Below, piece after piece: positions 19,575 to 28,814 of a DNA stretch of 64,000 nt (positions are counted from its first letter, which is position 1; each line of letters begins with the position of its first letter). Both the position numbers and the translations under genes were made by a program. The DNA lies in the NCBI GenBank assembly GCA_021404565.1, contig JAAWWF010000033.1, positions 1-64,000 of the forward strand, written 5' to 3'. The notes under the pieces were generated by a model that searched no databases, had not been told where the DNA came from, and saw nothing but the letters and a program-made list of their open reading frames with translations. Origin of the DNA: Roseivirga sp. (GTDB taxonomy: Bacteria > Bacteroidota > Bacteroidia > Cytophagales > Cyclobacteriaceae).

Positions 19575-20348
19575 ATGATCTTATATAAGACTGAAGAAGA
19601 AATACAACTGATCCGTGAAAGTGCCCAGATTCTGGGAAAGGCTCACGGAGAAGTAGCCCGGCAGGTAAAGGCCGGAATAAAAACAAAAGATCTCGATAAA
19701 ATCGCTGAAGAGTTTATCGCAGATCATGGAGGTAAAGCTTCCTTTAAAGGATATAATGGCTTCCCCTCCACACTCTGTATTTCGGTGAACGAAAATGTAG
19801 TTCACGGTTTTCCGAGTGAATATGAATTGAAAGACGGTGATATAATCTCTATAGATTGTGGAGTCTTCTACAAAGGTTACCATAGCGATTCCGCTTATAC
19901 TTACCCCGTAGGAGAAATCACTCCAGAGACAATGTCCCTTCTGAAGGCAACGAAAGAGTCGTTGTATCAAGGTATTGAACAAGCTAAGTACGGCAACAGA
20001 ATGGGTGATGTAAGTTATGCCATTCAAAAGTATGTCGAAGACCGAGGTTACACGGTAGTGCGCGAGCTGGTTGGTCATGGATTAGGTAAAAGCCTCCATG
20101 AAAGTCCGGAAGTGCCCAATTATGGTAAACGAGGTCGGGGTCCTAAGCTTCAGCATGGTTTGGTGATAGCCATCGAGCCCATGGTGAATTTAGGAACCAG
20201 GAACATAGTGCAGGAAAATGATGGCTGGACCATCAGAACGAGAGATCGTAAGCCTTCTGCCCACTATGAACATACAGTAGCTGTCTTTGAAGATCGTACC
20301 GAGATACTGACAACTCATAAGTATATAGAAGAAGTATTTAATATTTAG
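19575..20348 (+). CDS. map: Methionine aminopeptidase, type I
   Basis: Removes the N-terminal Met from nascent proteins. The start at 19575 ([18 protein letters not shown]) sits one base after the secY stop; an upstream in-frame start at 19557 would lie inside secY. The dinuclear metal ligands are visible: Asp in [14 protein letters not shown], His in [13 protein letters not shown], Glu in VIAIEPMVN and Glu in EHTVAVFED. 257 residues, normal. Confidence 0.97.
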   Translation: MILYKTEEEIQLIRESAQILGKAHGEVARQVKAGIKTKDLDKIAEEFIADHGGKASFKGYNGFPSTLCISVNENVVHGFPSEYELKDGDIISIDCGVFYKGYHSDSAYTYPVGEITPETMSLLKATKESLYQGIEQAKYGNRMGDVSYAIQKYVEDRGYTVVRELVGHGLGKSLHESPEVPNYGKRGRGPKLQHGLVIAIEPMVNLGTRNIVQENDGWTIRTRDRKPSAHYEHTVAVFEDRTEILTTHKYIEEVFNI

Positions 20349-20349
20349 T

Positions 20350-20568
20350 ATGGCTAAGCAGGCATCTATCGAGCAAGATGGGACTATCATGGAGGCGCTT
20401 TCAAACGCGCGCTTCAGAGTCGAACTAGAAAACGGGCATGAAGTACTGGCGCATATCTCTGGAAAAATGAGAATGCACTATATCAGAATTCTGCCTGGAG
20501 ACAAAGTAAAACTTGAAATGTCTCCTTATGATTTAACAAAAGGAAGAATTACTTACAGATATAAATAA
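20350..20568 (+). CDS. infA: Translation initiation factor IF-1
   Basis: A 72-residue OB-fold protein that binds the A site of the 30S subunit during initiation. It has the family segments [34 protein letters not shown] and the C-terminal KGRITYRYK. One base after map. Confidence 0.97.
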   Translation: MAKQASIEQDGTIMEALSNARFRVELENGHEVLAHISGKMRMHYIRILPGDKVKLEMSPYDLTKGRITYRYK

Positions 20569-20574
20569 TCAATC

Positions 20575-20691
20575 ATGAAGGTTAAAGCGTCTATCAAGAA
20601 GCGTAGTGCTGATTGTAAGATAATCCGTAGGAATGGTAAGTTATACGTGATTAACAAGAAGAATCCTAGATTCAAACAAAGACAAGGATAA
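20575..20691 (+). CDS. rpmJ: 50S ribosomal protein L36 (Zn-free type)
   Basis: A 38-residue product ([16 protein letters not shown], ending NPRFKQRQG). In E. coli L36 three Cys and a His bind zinc; here only one Cys remains, so it is the form without zinc. Place between infA and rpsM is canonical. Confidence 0.95.
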   Translation: MKVKASIKKRSADCKIIRRNGKLYVINKKNPRFKQRQG

Positions 20692-20693
20692 TT

Positions 20694-21071
20694 ATGGCTA
20701 GAATTTCAGGAGTAGATATTCCGGATCACAAGCGAGCTGAGATTGGCTTGACTTACATTTACGGAGTGGGTCGTAGTTCTGCTAACTATGTGTTGAACAA
20801 AGCAGGCATCGATGTCAACAAGAAAATTGGTGAATTGACGGATGAGGATCAGAAAGCGATCCGTACCATCATCAGTGAAGAGTTTAAGGTAGAAGGTGTA
20901 CTTAAATCTGAAGTACAACTGAACATCAAGCGATTGATGGATATTGGTTGCTACAGAGGCTTGAGACACAGAAGAGGTCTTCCGGTTCGTGGTCAACATA
21001 CCAAGAACAACTCTAGAACCAGAAAAGGTAAGAGGAAAACAGTTGCTAACAAGAAGAAGGCAACTAAGTAA
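20694..21071 (+). CDS. rpsM: 30S ribosomal protein S13
   Basis: S13 is in the 30S head and forms bridges with the 50S subunit. 125 residues with [20 protein letters not shown] and [25 protein letters not shown] motif (conserved part [13 protein letters not shown]), then a Lys-rich tail contacting P-site tRNA. Confidence 0.98.
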   Translation: MARISGVDIPDHKRAEIGLTYIYGVGRSSANYVLNKAGIDVNKKIGELTDEDQKAIRTIISEEFKVEGVLKSEVQLNIKRLMDIGCYRGLRHRRGLPVRGQHTKNNSRTRKGKRKTVANKKKATK

Positions 21072-21114
21072 CAGAATGAGTAGGCTGGCAACGGCCTTAC
21101 AAATATTTTGAACA

Positions 21115-21507
21115 ATGGCTCAGAAAAGAAAAGATAAAGCTAAAAAGAGAGTAGTTGTAGTAGACGCAGTGGGTCAGGCCCACATCAAAGCTTCTTTCAA
21201 CAACATCATCATCTCTCTGACCAATTTACAAGGTCAGGTAATCTCTTGGGCGTCTGCTGGTAAAATGGGATTCAAAGGTTCTAAGAAGAACACTCCATAT
21301 GCCGCTCAAATGGCAGCTCAGGATTGTGCCCAAAAGGCTCACGACTTAGGGTTGAGAAAAGTAGAAGTATTCGTGAAAGGTCCTGGAGCAGGTAGAGAGT
21401 CTGCTATCAGAACAATTCAGAATTCTGGTATCGAGGTAACCGTAATCAGGGATGTGACACCACTTCCTCACAACGGATGTCGTCCACCCAAGCGTAGAAG
21501 AGTTTAA
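21115..21507 (+). CDS. rpsK: 30S ribosomal protein S11
   Basis: S11 lies on the 30S platform. 130 residues with [29 protein letters not shown] and the C-terminal [20 protein letters not shown]. The 43-base gap after rpsM holds a small GC stem (AGGC..GCCT) but no clear signal. Confidence 0.98.
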   Translation: MAQKRKDKAKKRVVVVDAVGQAHIKASFNNIIISLTNLQGQVISWASAGKMGFKGSKKNTPYAAQMAAQDCAQKAHDLGLRKVEVFVKGPGAGRESAIRTIQNSGIEVTVIRDVTPLPHNGCRPPKRRRV

Positions 21508-21531
21508 TTTTAATTGAGAAATTAAGTAGTA

Positions 21532-22137
21532 ATGGCAAGATACAGAGGCCCTAAGGCTAAAATAGCAAGGAGATTTAACGATCCCATTTTTGGTCACAGC
21601 AAAGCACTACAAAAGAAAGCCTATCCTCCAGGCCAGCACGGCAGAGGTAGGAGAAGAAAGCAGTCGGAATATGCCATCCAGTTGATGGAGAAGCAAAAGG
21701 CTAAATACACTTATGGTGTATTGGAAAGACAATTTGCGAACCTTTTCGACAAAGCTTCAAGAAAGTCTGGTATTACAGGTGAAATCCTGCTCCAGTTGTT
21801 GGAATCTCGTTTGGACAATGTTGTCTACAGAATGGGTATTTCTCCAACCAGAAGAGGCGCCAGACAATTCGTTTCTCACAAGCACATCACTGTTAACGGT
21901 GAGATTGTGAACATTCCATCATACAGCGTCAAGCCGGGTGATGTAGTAGGTGTGAGAGAGAAGTCAAAATCTCTTGAGGCAATCACCAATAGTTTAGCAT
22001 CGAATTCAGCTCAGAAGTACAACTGGATAGAGTGGGACAAATCTGAGATGAACGGTAAGCTTATCAATCTTCCTGTAAGAGAAGATATCCCTGAGAATAT
22101 CAAGGAGCAGCTTATTGTCGAGCTTTACTCTAAGTAA
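21532..22137 (+). CDS. rpsD: 30S ribosomal protein S4
   Basis: S4 is a primary 16S binder and accuracy protein. 201 residues; begins [15 protein letters not shown], with [20 protein letters not shown] and an S4 RNA-binding domain ([30 protein letters not shown]). In E. coli S4 represses the alpha operon. Confidence 0.98.
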   Translation: MARYRGPKAKIARRFNDPIFGHSKALQKKAYPPGQHGRGRRRKQSEYAIQLMEKQKAKYTYGVLERQFANLFDKASRKSGITGEILLQLLESRLDNVVYRMGISPTRRGARQFVSHKHITVNGEIVNIPSYSVKPGDVVGVREKSKSLEAITNSLASNSAQKYNWIEWDKSEMNGKLINLPVREDIPENIKEQLIVELYSK

Positions 22138-22169
22138 TCTAATTGTAGAACATTTAAACATTCAATAAT

Positions 22170-23159
22170 ATGTCAATTCTCGCATTTCAAATCCCGGAGA
22201 AGGTGGTGATGGAAAAGGCAGACGATTTTCACGGTCTGTTCACATTTAAGCCATTAGAAAAAGGATACGGGGTTACTGTTGGTAATGCACTGAGAAGGAT
22301 ATTGCTTTCCTCTTTGGAAGGTTATGCAATCACAGGAATTAAGATTCCTAGTGTATTGCACGAATTCTCAACGATAGAGGGTGTTGTAGAAGATGTATCT
22401 GAAATCATCCTGAACCTGAAAAAAGTAAGGTTCAAGAAAATCTCTGATACTGTAGATAACAAGATCAATGTGATCATCGAAGGTCAGGATAGTTTCTCTG
22501 CCGGTGATATTGGAAAATTCACCAGCGCTTTTGAAATCCTGAACCCTGAGGATGTGGTTTGTCACCTGGATTCTTCAATTAGATTCGAAATCGAATTGTC
22601 AATTGAAAAAGGAAGAGGTTACCTGCCAGCTGAAGAAAACAGGCCTTCTGAGCAGGTTTTCGGATTCATTCCGATTGATGCGATCTTCACACCTATCAAG
22701 AATGTAAAGTATAGCGTAGAAAACACAAGGGTAGAGCAGAAGACTGACTACGAAATGCTTGTGTTGGATATAGAGACGGATGGTTCAATCCATCCTGAGA
22801 ACGCATTGAAAGGTTCTGCGAACATTTTGATCCAGCACTTTATGTTATTCTCTGATCAGAACATGATCCTGGAAACAGGCGCATTGGATGAGCCAGAGCA
22901 AGTGGATGAGGAAATGCTGCACATGCGTAAGCTGTTGAAAACTCAGCTGAATGATCTTGATCTTTCAGTTAGAGCCTACAACTGTCTGAAAGCAGCAGAC
23001 GTGAGAACCCTGGGTGATCTGGTAAGACTGGAGATTTCTGACATGATGAAATTCAGAAACTTTGGTAAGAAGTCACTCGCAGAATTGGAGCAACTAGTAG
23101 CAGACAAGAACCTGACTTTCGGAATGGACTTGTCGAAATATAAACTCGAAGAGGATTAA
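22170..23159 (+). CDS. rpoA: RNA polymerase alpha subunit
   Basis: 329 residues. The N-terminal domain (dimerisation and assembly on beta/beta') shows [25 protein letters not shown] linker around residue 240 leads to the C-terminal domain with [20 protein letters not shown] and [13 protein letters not shown], which binds UP elements and activators. Normal alpha-operon order rpsD-rpoA-rplQ. Confidence 0.99.
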   Translation: MSILAFQIPEKVVMEKADDFHGLFTFKPLEKGYGVTVGNALRRILLSSLEGYAITGIKIPSVLHEFSTIEGVVEDVSEIILNLKKVRFKKISDTVDNKINVIIEGQDSFSAGDIGKFTSAFEILNPEDVVCHLDSSIRFEIELSIEKGRGYLPAEENRPSEQVFGFIPIDAIFTPIKNVKYSVENTRVEQKTDYEMLVLDIETDGSIHPENALKGSANILIQHFMLFSDQNMILETGALDEPEQVDEEMLHMRKLLKTQLNDLDLSVRAYNCLKAADVRTLGDLVRLEISDMMKFRNFGKKSLAELEQLVADKNLTFGMDLSKYKLEED

Positions 23160-23164
23160 TAGAC

Positions 23165-23767
23165 ATGAGACACGGGAAGAAATTTAATCACTTAGGCAGG
23201 ACAGCATCTCATAGAAAAGCGATGCTCTCTAACATGGCTTCTTCTTTGATTCAGCATAAAAGAATCTCAACTACAGTAGCCAAAGCGAAAGCTTTGAGAA
23301 AGTATGTTGAGCCTTTGATCACTAAAGCAAAGACGGATAGTACTCACTCTAGAAGGGTGGTATTCTCTTATCTTCAGGACAAAGAGTCGATCTCGACTTT
23401 GTTTGGTGAAATAGCTGAGAAAGTAGCAAACAGACCAGGTGGCTATACCAGAATAATCAAAACTGGTAACAGACTTGGTGATAATGCCGATATGTGTATT
23501 ATCGAGCTGGTTGACTACAACGAGCTGCTGTTGACTGAAGCTGCACCTGCTAAGAAAAGTACCAGAAGAAGAAGAGGCGGTAAGAAAAAAGCTGCTGAGT
23601 CTACTCCTGAAGCTGTGGTAGAAGATGCAGTTGTAGAAGAAACAGTAGAAGCTGTAGCTGAGGAAGTAACCGAAGAAGTAGCTGAAGAGGCGGCTGAGGA
23701 AACTACTGAAGAGGCACCTGAGGCTGACGCAGCGTCTGACGAAGAAGAAAAGAAAGACGGAGAATAA
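23165..23767 (+). CDS. rplQ: 50S ribosomal protein L17 with long acidic C-terminal tail
   Basis: The first ~120 residues are L17 ([21 protein letters not shown], then [20 protein letters not shown]). After about residue 125 a basic patch ([13 protein letters not shown]) leads into some 65 residues of mostly Glu, Ala, Val and Thr (repeats of the type [14 protein letters not shown]), giving 200 residues against ~125 in E. coli. Extended L17 is common in Bacteroidota; the tail should be disordered and highly acidic. Last gene of the cluster, followed by a terminator. Confidence 0.96.
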   Translation: MRHGKKFNHLGRTASHRKAMLSNMASSLIQHKRISTTVAKAKALRKYVEPLITKAKTDSTHSRRVVFSYLQDKESISTLFGEIAEKVANRPGGYTRIIKTGNRLGDNADMCIIELVDYNELLLTEAAPAKKSTRRRRGGKKKAAESTPEAVVEDAVVEETVEAVAEEVTEEVAEEAAEETTEEAPEADAASDEEEKKDGE

Positions 23768-23810
23768 TCTCCTGATTTCCAAAGGCTCATTTGAGAGTCT
23801 GTATAATATC

Positions 23811-23847
23811 AAAAACAGCATACGGATTATCCGGATGCTGTTTTTTT
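23811..23847 (+). terminator. Rho-independent terminator after rplQ
   Basis: The stem AACAGCAT pairs with ATGCTGTT, and inside it CGGAT pairs with ATCCG. A run of seven T follows. It closes the ribosomal cluster. Confidence 0.85.
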
Positions 23848-23871
23848 ATGCGATTGTGAATAGTGTCTGAA

Positions 23872-24534
23872 TCAGAATTGGTAGATAAAACCCAATGTGA
23901 GTTCAGGTACCTCTTCAATGTCAATATCATTATTGAGGTCGGGAGATTGACTTCCCACGGTCAGACGGGTACTAAAACGCTTGCCCAGGTTGTACTCCAG
24001 GCCCAGGCCAAATCTAAGCACTGTTTGGATATCTCGCTGCCATTGTATTACCCTTCCATCATCCTTGAGACTTATATCAAAATTTCTTCGTGTCTGATAT
24101 AGATAGGTGTAGAGTAGCAGGTTCTGTTTTTCTCCGGCAACATAACCGAGCGTATAGCCAAGACCCGTCTGGCTATTATTTGAAAAGTGAATCTCAAGTT
24201 GCCGAAGGCCGTTAAAGGTGCGGTCAAGGTTACCATCCGTAAGCCCTACCTGAACCTCAAGTCCGAATACAATGCGGTTGTTGAGAAATTGCCAGCGATG
24301 TGCTATTAAAAACTCAGCTGTCCATCTGGAACTTTGTCCGGGTACACTTAGCTCGTTGATGGTGGCTGTCGAAAAGATGCTTTGAGTACCTGAATTGATT
24401 CCAATGTAGAGTCCTTCAAACTTCCGGGAATCGGCAGAGAGTGTCCCATCTGCCTGAGCTTTGAGACTCATGGAACAGCTTATAAACACCGCTACCCAAA
24501 AACAGCGAAAAGACGAAGTACCTATACCCAGCAT
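23872..24534 (-). CDS. Predicted outer-membrane beta-barrel protein
   Basis: 220 residues with a signal peptide (about residues 1-26, ending SLKAQA). The rest is a series of alternating amphipathic strands (LEVQVGLTDG, LLLYTYLYQTRR, TRLTVGSQSPD) and the chain ends LTLGFIYQF, with the terminal Phe typical of outer-membrane barrels. Function unknown. It stands alone, downstream of the cupin gene on the same strand with a 62-base gap. Confidence 0.65.
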   Translation of the reverse strand: MLGIGTSSFRCFWVAVFISCSMSLKAQADGTLSADSRKFEGLYIGINSGTQSIFSTATINELSVPGQSSRWTAEFLIAHRWQFLNNRIVFGLEVQVGLTDGNLDRTFNGLRQLEIHFSNNSQTGLGYTLGYVAGEKQNLLLYTYLYQTRRNFDISLKDDGRVIQWQRDIQTVLRFGLGLEYNLGKRFSTRLTVGSQSPDLNNDIDIEEVPELTLGFIYQF

Positions 24535-24596
24535 ACCGATTGATCAATCGACCAGCATTCTAGTACTCGCATGGCAAAAAAGCAAGCTATTCCCTG

Positions 24597-25106
24597 TTAG
24601 TCCCTGGTCGGGAGCATATTGCCGGTATCCACCGGAAAGCTGTCATACTTATTATAGAGCTTGAGGTATTTCTCAGGATCTATAGGTGTGGTGGCAAGGG
24701 TTTGTCTGAGGCCTCTGAAAAAGCCCTCCCGTTTTTGCGAAGGATTGAATATGAGAGTCAATCGCACCTCCTGATCTGTATCATTTCTGAAACCATGAGG
24801 GGTAAACCGAGGGGCATAGGCAATGGCACCAGGGTTTATCTGATGTTTAGAATCCCTAAGCTGTAATGTCAGGGTACCCTGGTTTACTATGAATACTTCG
24901 TCCATAAACCTGTGGTAATGGAGCTTGGCACCAATCGCCCGGGGTGCTAAAACCACTTCATATACACCTAACTGGTCGTTGGACAACTCGCTGGTTACTT
25001 TAAAGGTGAGTGTCATGCCGTTTGCATTAAAGGATTCCCCTTCGTTAGGGTGGAAGATGACGGCTTTGTCTTCCAATTGATCGTTGAAATAGTCTGGCTG
25101 CATCAT
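24597..25106 (-). CDS. Cupin-domain protein
   Basis: 169 residues with one conserved beta-barrel cupin. Motif 1 is LHYHRFMDEVFIVNQG with metal-binding His and Glu positions; motif 2 contains APRFTPHGFRN. Such proteins range from dioxygenases to sugar-binding regulators, so the substrate is open. Its ATG overlaps the stop of the azoreductase gene by 4 bases, so the two are co-translated and presumably share the ECF41-type promoter. Confidence 0.8.
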   Translation of the reverse strand: MMQPDYFNDQLEDKAVIFHPNEGESFNANGMTLTFKVTSELSNDQLGVYEVVLAPRAIGAKLHYHRFMDEVFIVNQGTLTLQLRDSKHQINPGAIAYAPRFTPHGFRNDTDQEVRLTLIFNPSQKREGFFRGLRQTLATTPIDPEKYLKLYNKYDSFPVDTGNMLPTRD

Positions 25107-25720
25107 AGGGTTGAGAACTGTTGGGTGATTTGATTGTGAATAGTGGGGAGGTTTTGCTTCAGAGCTGATGGATCAGCCGTACCTTCCAGAGAGAATACAC
25201 TGGATACTTCCAGTCCGATAAAGCCGAGTATGGCTCTTAGATAAGCCTGCTGAAAGTCTGGTGGCCTATGTGCCTCTTGTGTATAGTGGGCTCCCATGAC
25301 GAGGGCCAGGTATGCGTTTTTGCCTTTTAACAGGCCTTCATAGTTTCCATCGGGTCTTAGTCTGAAGGTATGGCCACTCCGCACTATCTGGTCGATGTAA
25401 GCCTTGAGCACAGAGGGGCAGGAAAGGTTGTAGAGCGGGCTGCTTATCAATAGCTCATCAGCACTCTTCAGCTCTTTGATCAGCTCATCGGAAAGGGACG
25501 TGGCTTCTTTCAGCGCCCAGGTCATCTCGTCTTGCCGGCTGTGAAATCCTGATATGGTTTCATTACTAATATGTGGAATATCCGACTTGGCAAGATCACG
25601 ATATATGATCTGTCCATCAGGGTGTTTGGCTGTCCATTGCGACTCGATGAAATCTGCGAGTCGCCTGGAATGTGATTGTGTAACTCGCGGGCTGCAATCA
25701 ATTCGTAATAGGCTTGGCAT
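25103..25720 (-). CDS. azoR: FMN-dependent NADH-azoreductase (AzoR family)
   Basis: Flavodoxin-fold oxidoreductase that reduces quinones and azo compounds with NADH. 205 residues from ATG at 25720; a TTG three codons earlier is less likely. Family features are the N-terminal RIDCSPRVTQSHSRRLADF (FMN phosphate loop with SxS), SSPLYNLSCPSVLKAYIDQI (flavin contact) and VRSGHTFRLRPDGNYEGLLKGK cut into its usual segments. It lies directly downstream of an ECF41-type sigma gene, from which it is separated by a matching promoter site; this is the classic arrangement of ECF41 loci with a redox target gene. Confidence 0.88.
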   Translation of the reverse strand: MPSLLRIDCSPRVTQSHSRRLADFIESQWTAKHPDGQIIYRDLAKSDIPHISNETISGFHSRQDEMTWALKEATSLSDELIKELKSADELLISSPLYNLSCPSVLKAYIDQIVRSGHTFRLRPDGNYEGLLKGKNAYLALVMGAHYTQEAHRPPDFQQAYLRAILGFIGLEVSSVFSLEGTADPSALKQNLPTIHNQITQQFSTL

Positions 25721-25749
25721 ATTTGTCAAATTTTAGTTCAGGCCTACTT

Positions 25750-25776
25750 GACAAAGCAGAGCACTAAAGTGTGACA
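25750..25776 (-). promoter_or_regulatory. ECF41-type promoter upstream of azoR
   Basis: On the minus strand TGTCACA (25776-25770), 16 bases and TGTC (25753-25750). The published ECF41 consensus is TGTCACA-N16/17-CGTC, so this differs at one base. It lies 29 bases before the azoR ATG. An equivalent site precedes the sigma gene. Confidence 0.75.
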
Positions 25777-25783
25777 GTTTATG

Positions 25784-26617
25784 TCAAAAAGATATTCTCA
25801 GCTTTTCCGGATCGATAACAGAGTAGATTTGTGCGATTTTATTGTTTGACAACTCAAAGACCTGGCAGCTCTTGAGTCTGTTACCATAATAAAAGAGGAG
25901 GGCCGGTTGGTGATTCAAAGATGAGATCTTAATGGCCTGTGAAGATTGAAAGCTCTTATATACGAATAACATCAGCTCAATGGCATCGGATTTGCCAATG
26001 GTGATTTCCCTTACCACATTTACCTTTTCGCCTCCATCAGCCTTGATGCAAATATCATCAGCCATAAGTTGCTCCAGTGCTTTGGTGTCTCCCTTTTGAA
26101 TTACCTCAATGTATCGGTTAAGGAATGATTGTGCATCAGTAGAATCTTGGGTCAGTGTTTTCCGCTCCTGATGACGAGACAACTTCTTTTTGGCCCTGCT
26201 AAGGATGCTACGGGCATTGTCTGTACTGCAGTCAAAAGCTTCGGCTATTTCCTTATGGGAGTAGTCAAAAGCCTCACGTAATATAAATACGGCTCGTTCC
26301 CTCGGTTTTAGTTTCTCCAGCAATACCAACATAGAATAGGTGAGCACATCTTTACGCTCTATCGGGGTGTCCGCATGCTCTGTGGCGATGGGCTCAGGGA
26401 GCCAAACCTGCGAAGAGACCTCTTTGCTCTTTCTTTTCTTGACATTGATAGACTGATTGATCACTCCCCTGACCAGATAGGCTTTTTCGTTTTCCACCTC
26501 AGGACTGACCCGGGAGAGATACTTGGTCATGACATCCTGAATGGTATCTTTAGCATCTTCTGCGGACCCTAAGATATTGTAGGCATAGGGGAAGAGAATG
26601 TGTTGATAGTTGTCCAT
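25784..26617 (-). CDS. ECF41-family RNA polymerase sigma factor with SnoaL-like regulatory domain
   Basis: 277 residues: sigma region 2 (PYAYNILGSAEDAKDTIQDV, residues 10-30), region 4 (LKPRERAVFILREAFDYSHKEIAEAF, 103-128, HTH) and a fused C-terminal SnoaL-like domain. The three ECF41 hallmarks are visible: linker WLPEP (72-76), DGGEK (194-198; family DGGGK) and DPEKL (269-273; family NPDKL). In ECF41 the C-terminal domain replaces a separate anti-sigma factor. Promoter sites of the ECF41 form precede both this gene and azoR, which implies autoregulation and control of azoR-cupin. The signal it senses is unknown. Confidence 0.93.
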   Translation of the reverse strand: MDNYQHILFPYAYNILGSAEDAKDTIQDVMTKYLSRVSPEVENEKAYLVRGVINQSINVKKRKSKEVSSQVWLPEPIATEHADTPIERKDVLTYSMLVLLEKLKPRERAVFILREAFDYSHKEIAEAFDCSTDNARSILSRAKKKLSRHQERKTLTQDSTDAQSFLNRYIEVIQKGDTKALEQLMADDICIKADGGEKVNVVREITIGKSDAIELMLFVYKSFQSSQAIKISSLNHQPALLFYYGNRLKSCQVFELSNNKIAQIYSVIDPEKLRISF

Positions 26618-26640
26618 AATATTCCTGGTTCAACTTATAC

Positions 26641-26667
26641 GACAGCTGGGCCATGTGAAACGTGACA
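26641..26667 (-). promoter_or_regulatory. ECF41-type autoregulatory promoter of the sigma gene
   Basis: On the minus strand TGTCACG (26667-26661), 16 bases, TGTC (26644-26641), followed by the sigma gene ATG at 26617. Both boxes and the spacing match the site before azoR; upstream both read AACTGTCAC on the minus strand. Confidence 0.72.
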
Positions 26668-26701
26668 GTTTTGAAGCAAAATTTGGAAAAGGACTACGGG
26701 G

Positions 26702-28081
26702 TTAGAAAAGTGCGTTGATCACCCGCCAGCGCAGCCAGTCAAATTCCTTAACATTCATCAAGCGTTCCTGTGTGATTTCGGAGCTACCGTCTTCGCGCTT
26801 AAAACTTGCATTAGTTGCTTTCTTCTGGTGTTTTTTGCTCAATCGCTGATCCTTGTTTAAAGCGTAGATTTTAGCCATAAAATAGTTGAGGTCTGCATTT
26901 TCGGGGTTAATCAGCGCGGCTACTTTCAGGTAAGGAAGTGCCTCTGTCCACTTACCGGTTGATATATGAGGAGAAGCTGTGGAGAAGGCAAACAGCCCCA
27001 TAAAGCCAAGCGAACGGGTGGCAGAGTTTCTGGCTGCCAGGGTTTTGGCGTTTTTCTGCTCTTTCCTCCATTGTGTGGTCTGAGTCTGCCACCAGCGATA
27101 TACAGAGTCTGATCGCATTACCATATCTATGTTATTAAAACCGGTTCGGATATCGCGTTCACGTTTACTTTCTTTCTCCAGAATGCTGCTATAGATTCTG
27201 TTTTGTTTTTTGAAAGCCTTTTCTTTTTCAAGCACTGTTATTCTTAGATCGATTTCTTTCACTTCTTCAGGACCATAGAAAAGCTTTAGGCTTTGGTATA
27301 GGGAATGTGCCTCGGTAAATCTGAGCTCCTTTTCAAGCTGTTTTCCTCTTTCCAACTGTTCTATCATAAAGGTTGATGAGAAATCATTCTTGTTTTTGCT
27401 CAGGCCTTTTTGAATGGCATGTAGTTCCAGCCATTGAATAGCTTCAGTAGCCTGAGGTTCCTCACACCAGCGGTGCTTACCATCATAAGCTATCAGGTGG
27501 CTTTTGATGCCCAATTCTCTTACTTCTTCAGTCGCTTTCACCAGCTCCAGGTAGTTCATGTCTTTATCACCAGCGATGCCTACAAAGGCAAAACTGTTTT
27601 TCGTATTTGGCTTGTTCAAAAAGTTAAAGCTGGCCCCGATCGCAATTACCCCGGCAATTTTGTTGGTGACTACAGCTACGGTAGTGGCCATGCGTGCTCC
27701 GCCAGACATGCCTCCTGTGTAGATTCGTTCCATGTTCACCGGATACTTTTTCGTGATTTCCTCTAAGAGGATTCTGGCAGCCTCAAAGCCCTTATCTACC
27801 GGGCCATTCCGATAATTATGTGAGCCCACCAGAATATAGCCGTATTTCTCGGCAGCAGGTCTGAATTTTTCCATTCCGGCCATGCCATTGCCCCCGGCAC
27901 TGTACAGAAACAGCGCTGGCCATTCTTTATCAGGAGTGTACCCTGAAGGAAGGTAAAGCGCATAGGCATGTTCTTTATTGATGTCACAAACAAGGTAAGG
28001 ACTCACCTCTCCGGGTGACTGAGAAAGCAGATTAGGCTGGGCAAATGAGAGTAGCAGGGTAAGTATAAAAAATCGACTCAT
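26702..28081 (-). CDS. Exported PHB-depolymerase-like esterase (alpha/beta hydrolase) with helical C-terminal region
   Basis: 459 residues from ATG 28081 (MSRFFILTLLLSFAQP, signal peptide); the longer in-frame start at 28189 adds an unlikely leader. The hydrolase fold shows LFLYSAGGNGMAG (oxyanion region), nucleophile Ser in GGMSGGARM, and His in YDGKHRW. The last ~200 residues are helical and charged and include a TPR-like segment (LPYLKVAALINPENADLNYF). Substrate unknown; short-chain or aromatic esters are likely. On the same strand as the sigma gene but separated by its promoter. Confidence 0.75.
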   Translation of the reverse strand: MSRFFILTLLLSFAQPNLLSQSPGEVSPYLVCDINKEHAYALYLPSGYTPDKEWPALFLYSAGGNGMAGMEKFRPAAEKYGYILVGSHNYRNGPVDKGFEAARILLEEITKKYPVNMERIYTGGMSGGARMATTVAVVTNKIAGVIAIGASFNFLNKPNTKNSFAFVGIAGDKDMNYLELVKATEEVRELGIKSHLIAYDGKHRWCEEPQATEAIQWLELHAIQKGLSKNKNDFSSTFMIEQLERGKQLEKELRFTEAHSLYQSLKLFYGPEEVKEIDLRITVLEKEKAFKKQNRIYSSILEKESKRERDIRTGFNNIDMVMRSDSVYRWWQTQTTQWRKEQKNAKTLAARNSATRSLGFMGLFAFSTASPHISTGKWTEALPYLKVAALINPENADLNYFMAKIYALNKDQRLSKKHQKKATNASFKREDGSSEITQERLMNVKEFDWLRWRVINALF

Positions 28082-28180
28082 GATGAGCGGTGAAGATAAA
28101 ATGTGCGCGTGGTATTTCCCAACGGAATTCCTTCTGGAGAGTTCTGAGGAAGAGGCATGTACCTGCTTTTGAGAAGTGGG

Positions 28181-28225
28181 GTAAAACAACAGTCGCTATC
28201 TCACCTTAAGAGGGGGTAGCGACTG
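28181..28225 (-). terminator. Terminator downstream of the OsmC gene
   Basis: A perfect 9-bp stem (CAGTCGCTA / TAGCGACTG) which, read on the minus strand, is followed by TTGTTTT. It lies 24 bases beyond the stop of the OsmC-family gene. Confidence 0.75.
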
Positions 28226-28248
28226 CATATGAAAGTTGAGAATGGGGA

Positions 28249-28806
28249 TTATACCTGGTCTACAAGTTGAGGTTCGCTTACAATCTGATGCTGTATGGTT
28301 ACCGACAATGCTGCCTTTAGGGTTTGCAGTATAATACAGCTATGCTCGGTAGCTTTGAGTAGCACTTCTACCAGTCCCTTGTTTGGGCTATCAGTGCTGA
28401 TTTCTACCTGCAGTCCCATTTTTTGAAAAGCGACCGGTACGGTTTTATCGATCATAAGGGTGCCTCTTACATCCACTTCGGCTGTAGCTTTTACCGAGGT
28501 ATATTTCAATACGATGCCCAGCCTATTGGCCACCAGCCTGAGCGTGCTCTCAAAACAAGCCGCCATGGCGGTACAGAGAATGTCTCCGGGGTTAGGCGCA
28601 TCGTGCAAGCCGCCCACGGCTCTGTGGACGCCTATGGGGAAGGGATATTGCAGTTCTTCGTTGACCATGACTTTGGTGTGAAAGGGGTCGCTCAGATGTT
28701 GGCCTTCTACAGTGGCCATATCCGTAACCCAGGCCTTTTCCGGGTTTACTATATAGGAGGCCATCAGTGGCTTTTGTCGTTCGAGTACGATTGAATTACG
28801 TTTCAT
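28249..28806 (-). CDS. OsmC/Ohr family protein
   Basis: 185 residues with the OsmC fold: a substrate pocket segment PGDILCTAMAACFESTLRL with Cys at about residue 88 and a second Cys in ATEHSCIILQTLKAAL, matching the two redox-active cysteines of peroxide-reducing OsmC/Ohr proteins. Thus probably a thiol peroxidase for organic hydroperoxides. Eight bases after the MddA-like gene in one operon. Confidence 0.85.
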   Translation of the reverse strand: MKRNSIVLERQKPLMASYIVNPEKAWVTDMATVEGQHLSDPFHTKVMVNEELQYPFPIGVHRAVGGLHDAPNPGDILCTAMAACFESTLRLVANRLGIVLKYTSVKATAEVDVRGTLMIDKTVPVAFQKMGLQVEISTDSPNKGLVEVLLKATEHSCIILQTLKAALSVTIQHQIVSEPQLVDQV

Positions 28807-28814
28807 GGTTTTTT

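Noticed and set aside
23267-23821. 184-codon open frame on the minus strand, Phe/Ser/Leu rich
   Set aside because: Antisense of the Glu/Ala-rich L17 tail; composition follows from the sense codons.
28423-28794. 123-codon plus-strand frame opposite the OsmC gene
   Set aside because: Antisense shadow; the minus-strand frame has clear OsmC motifs.
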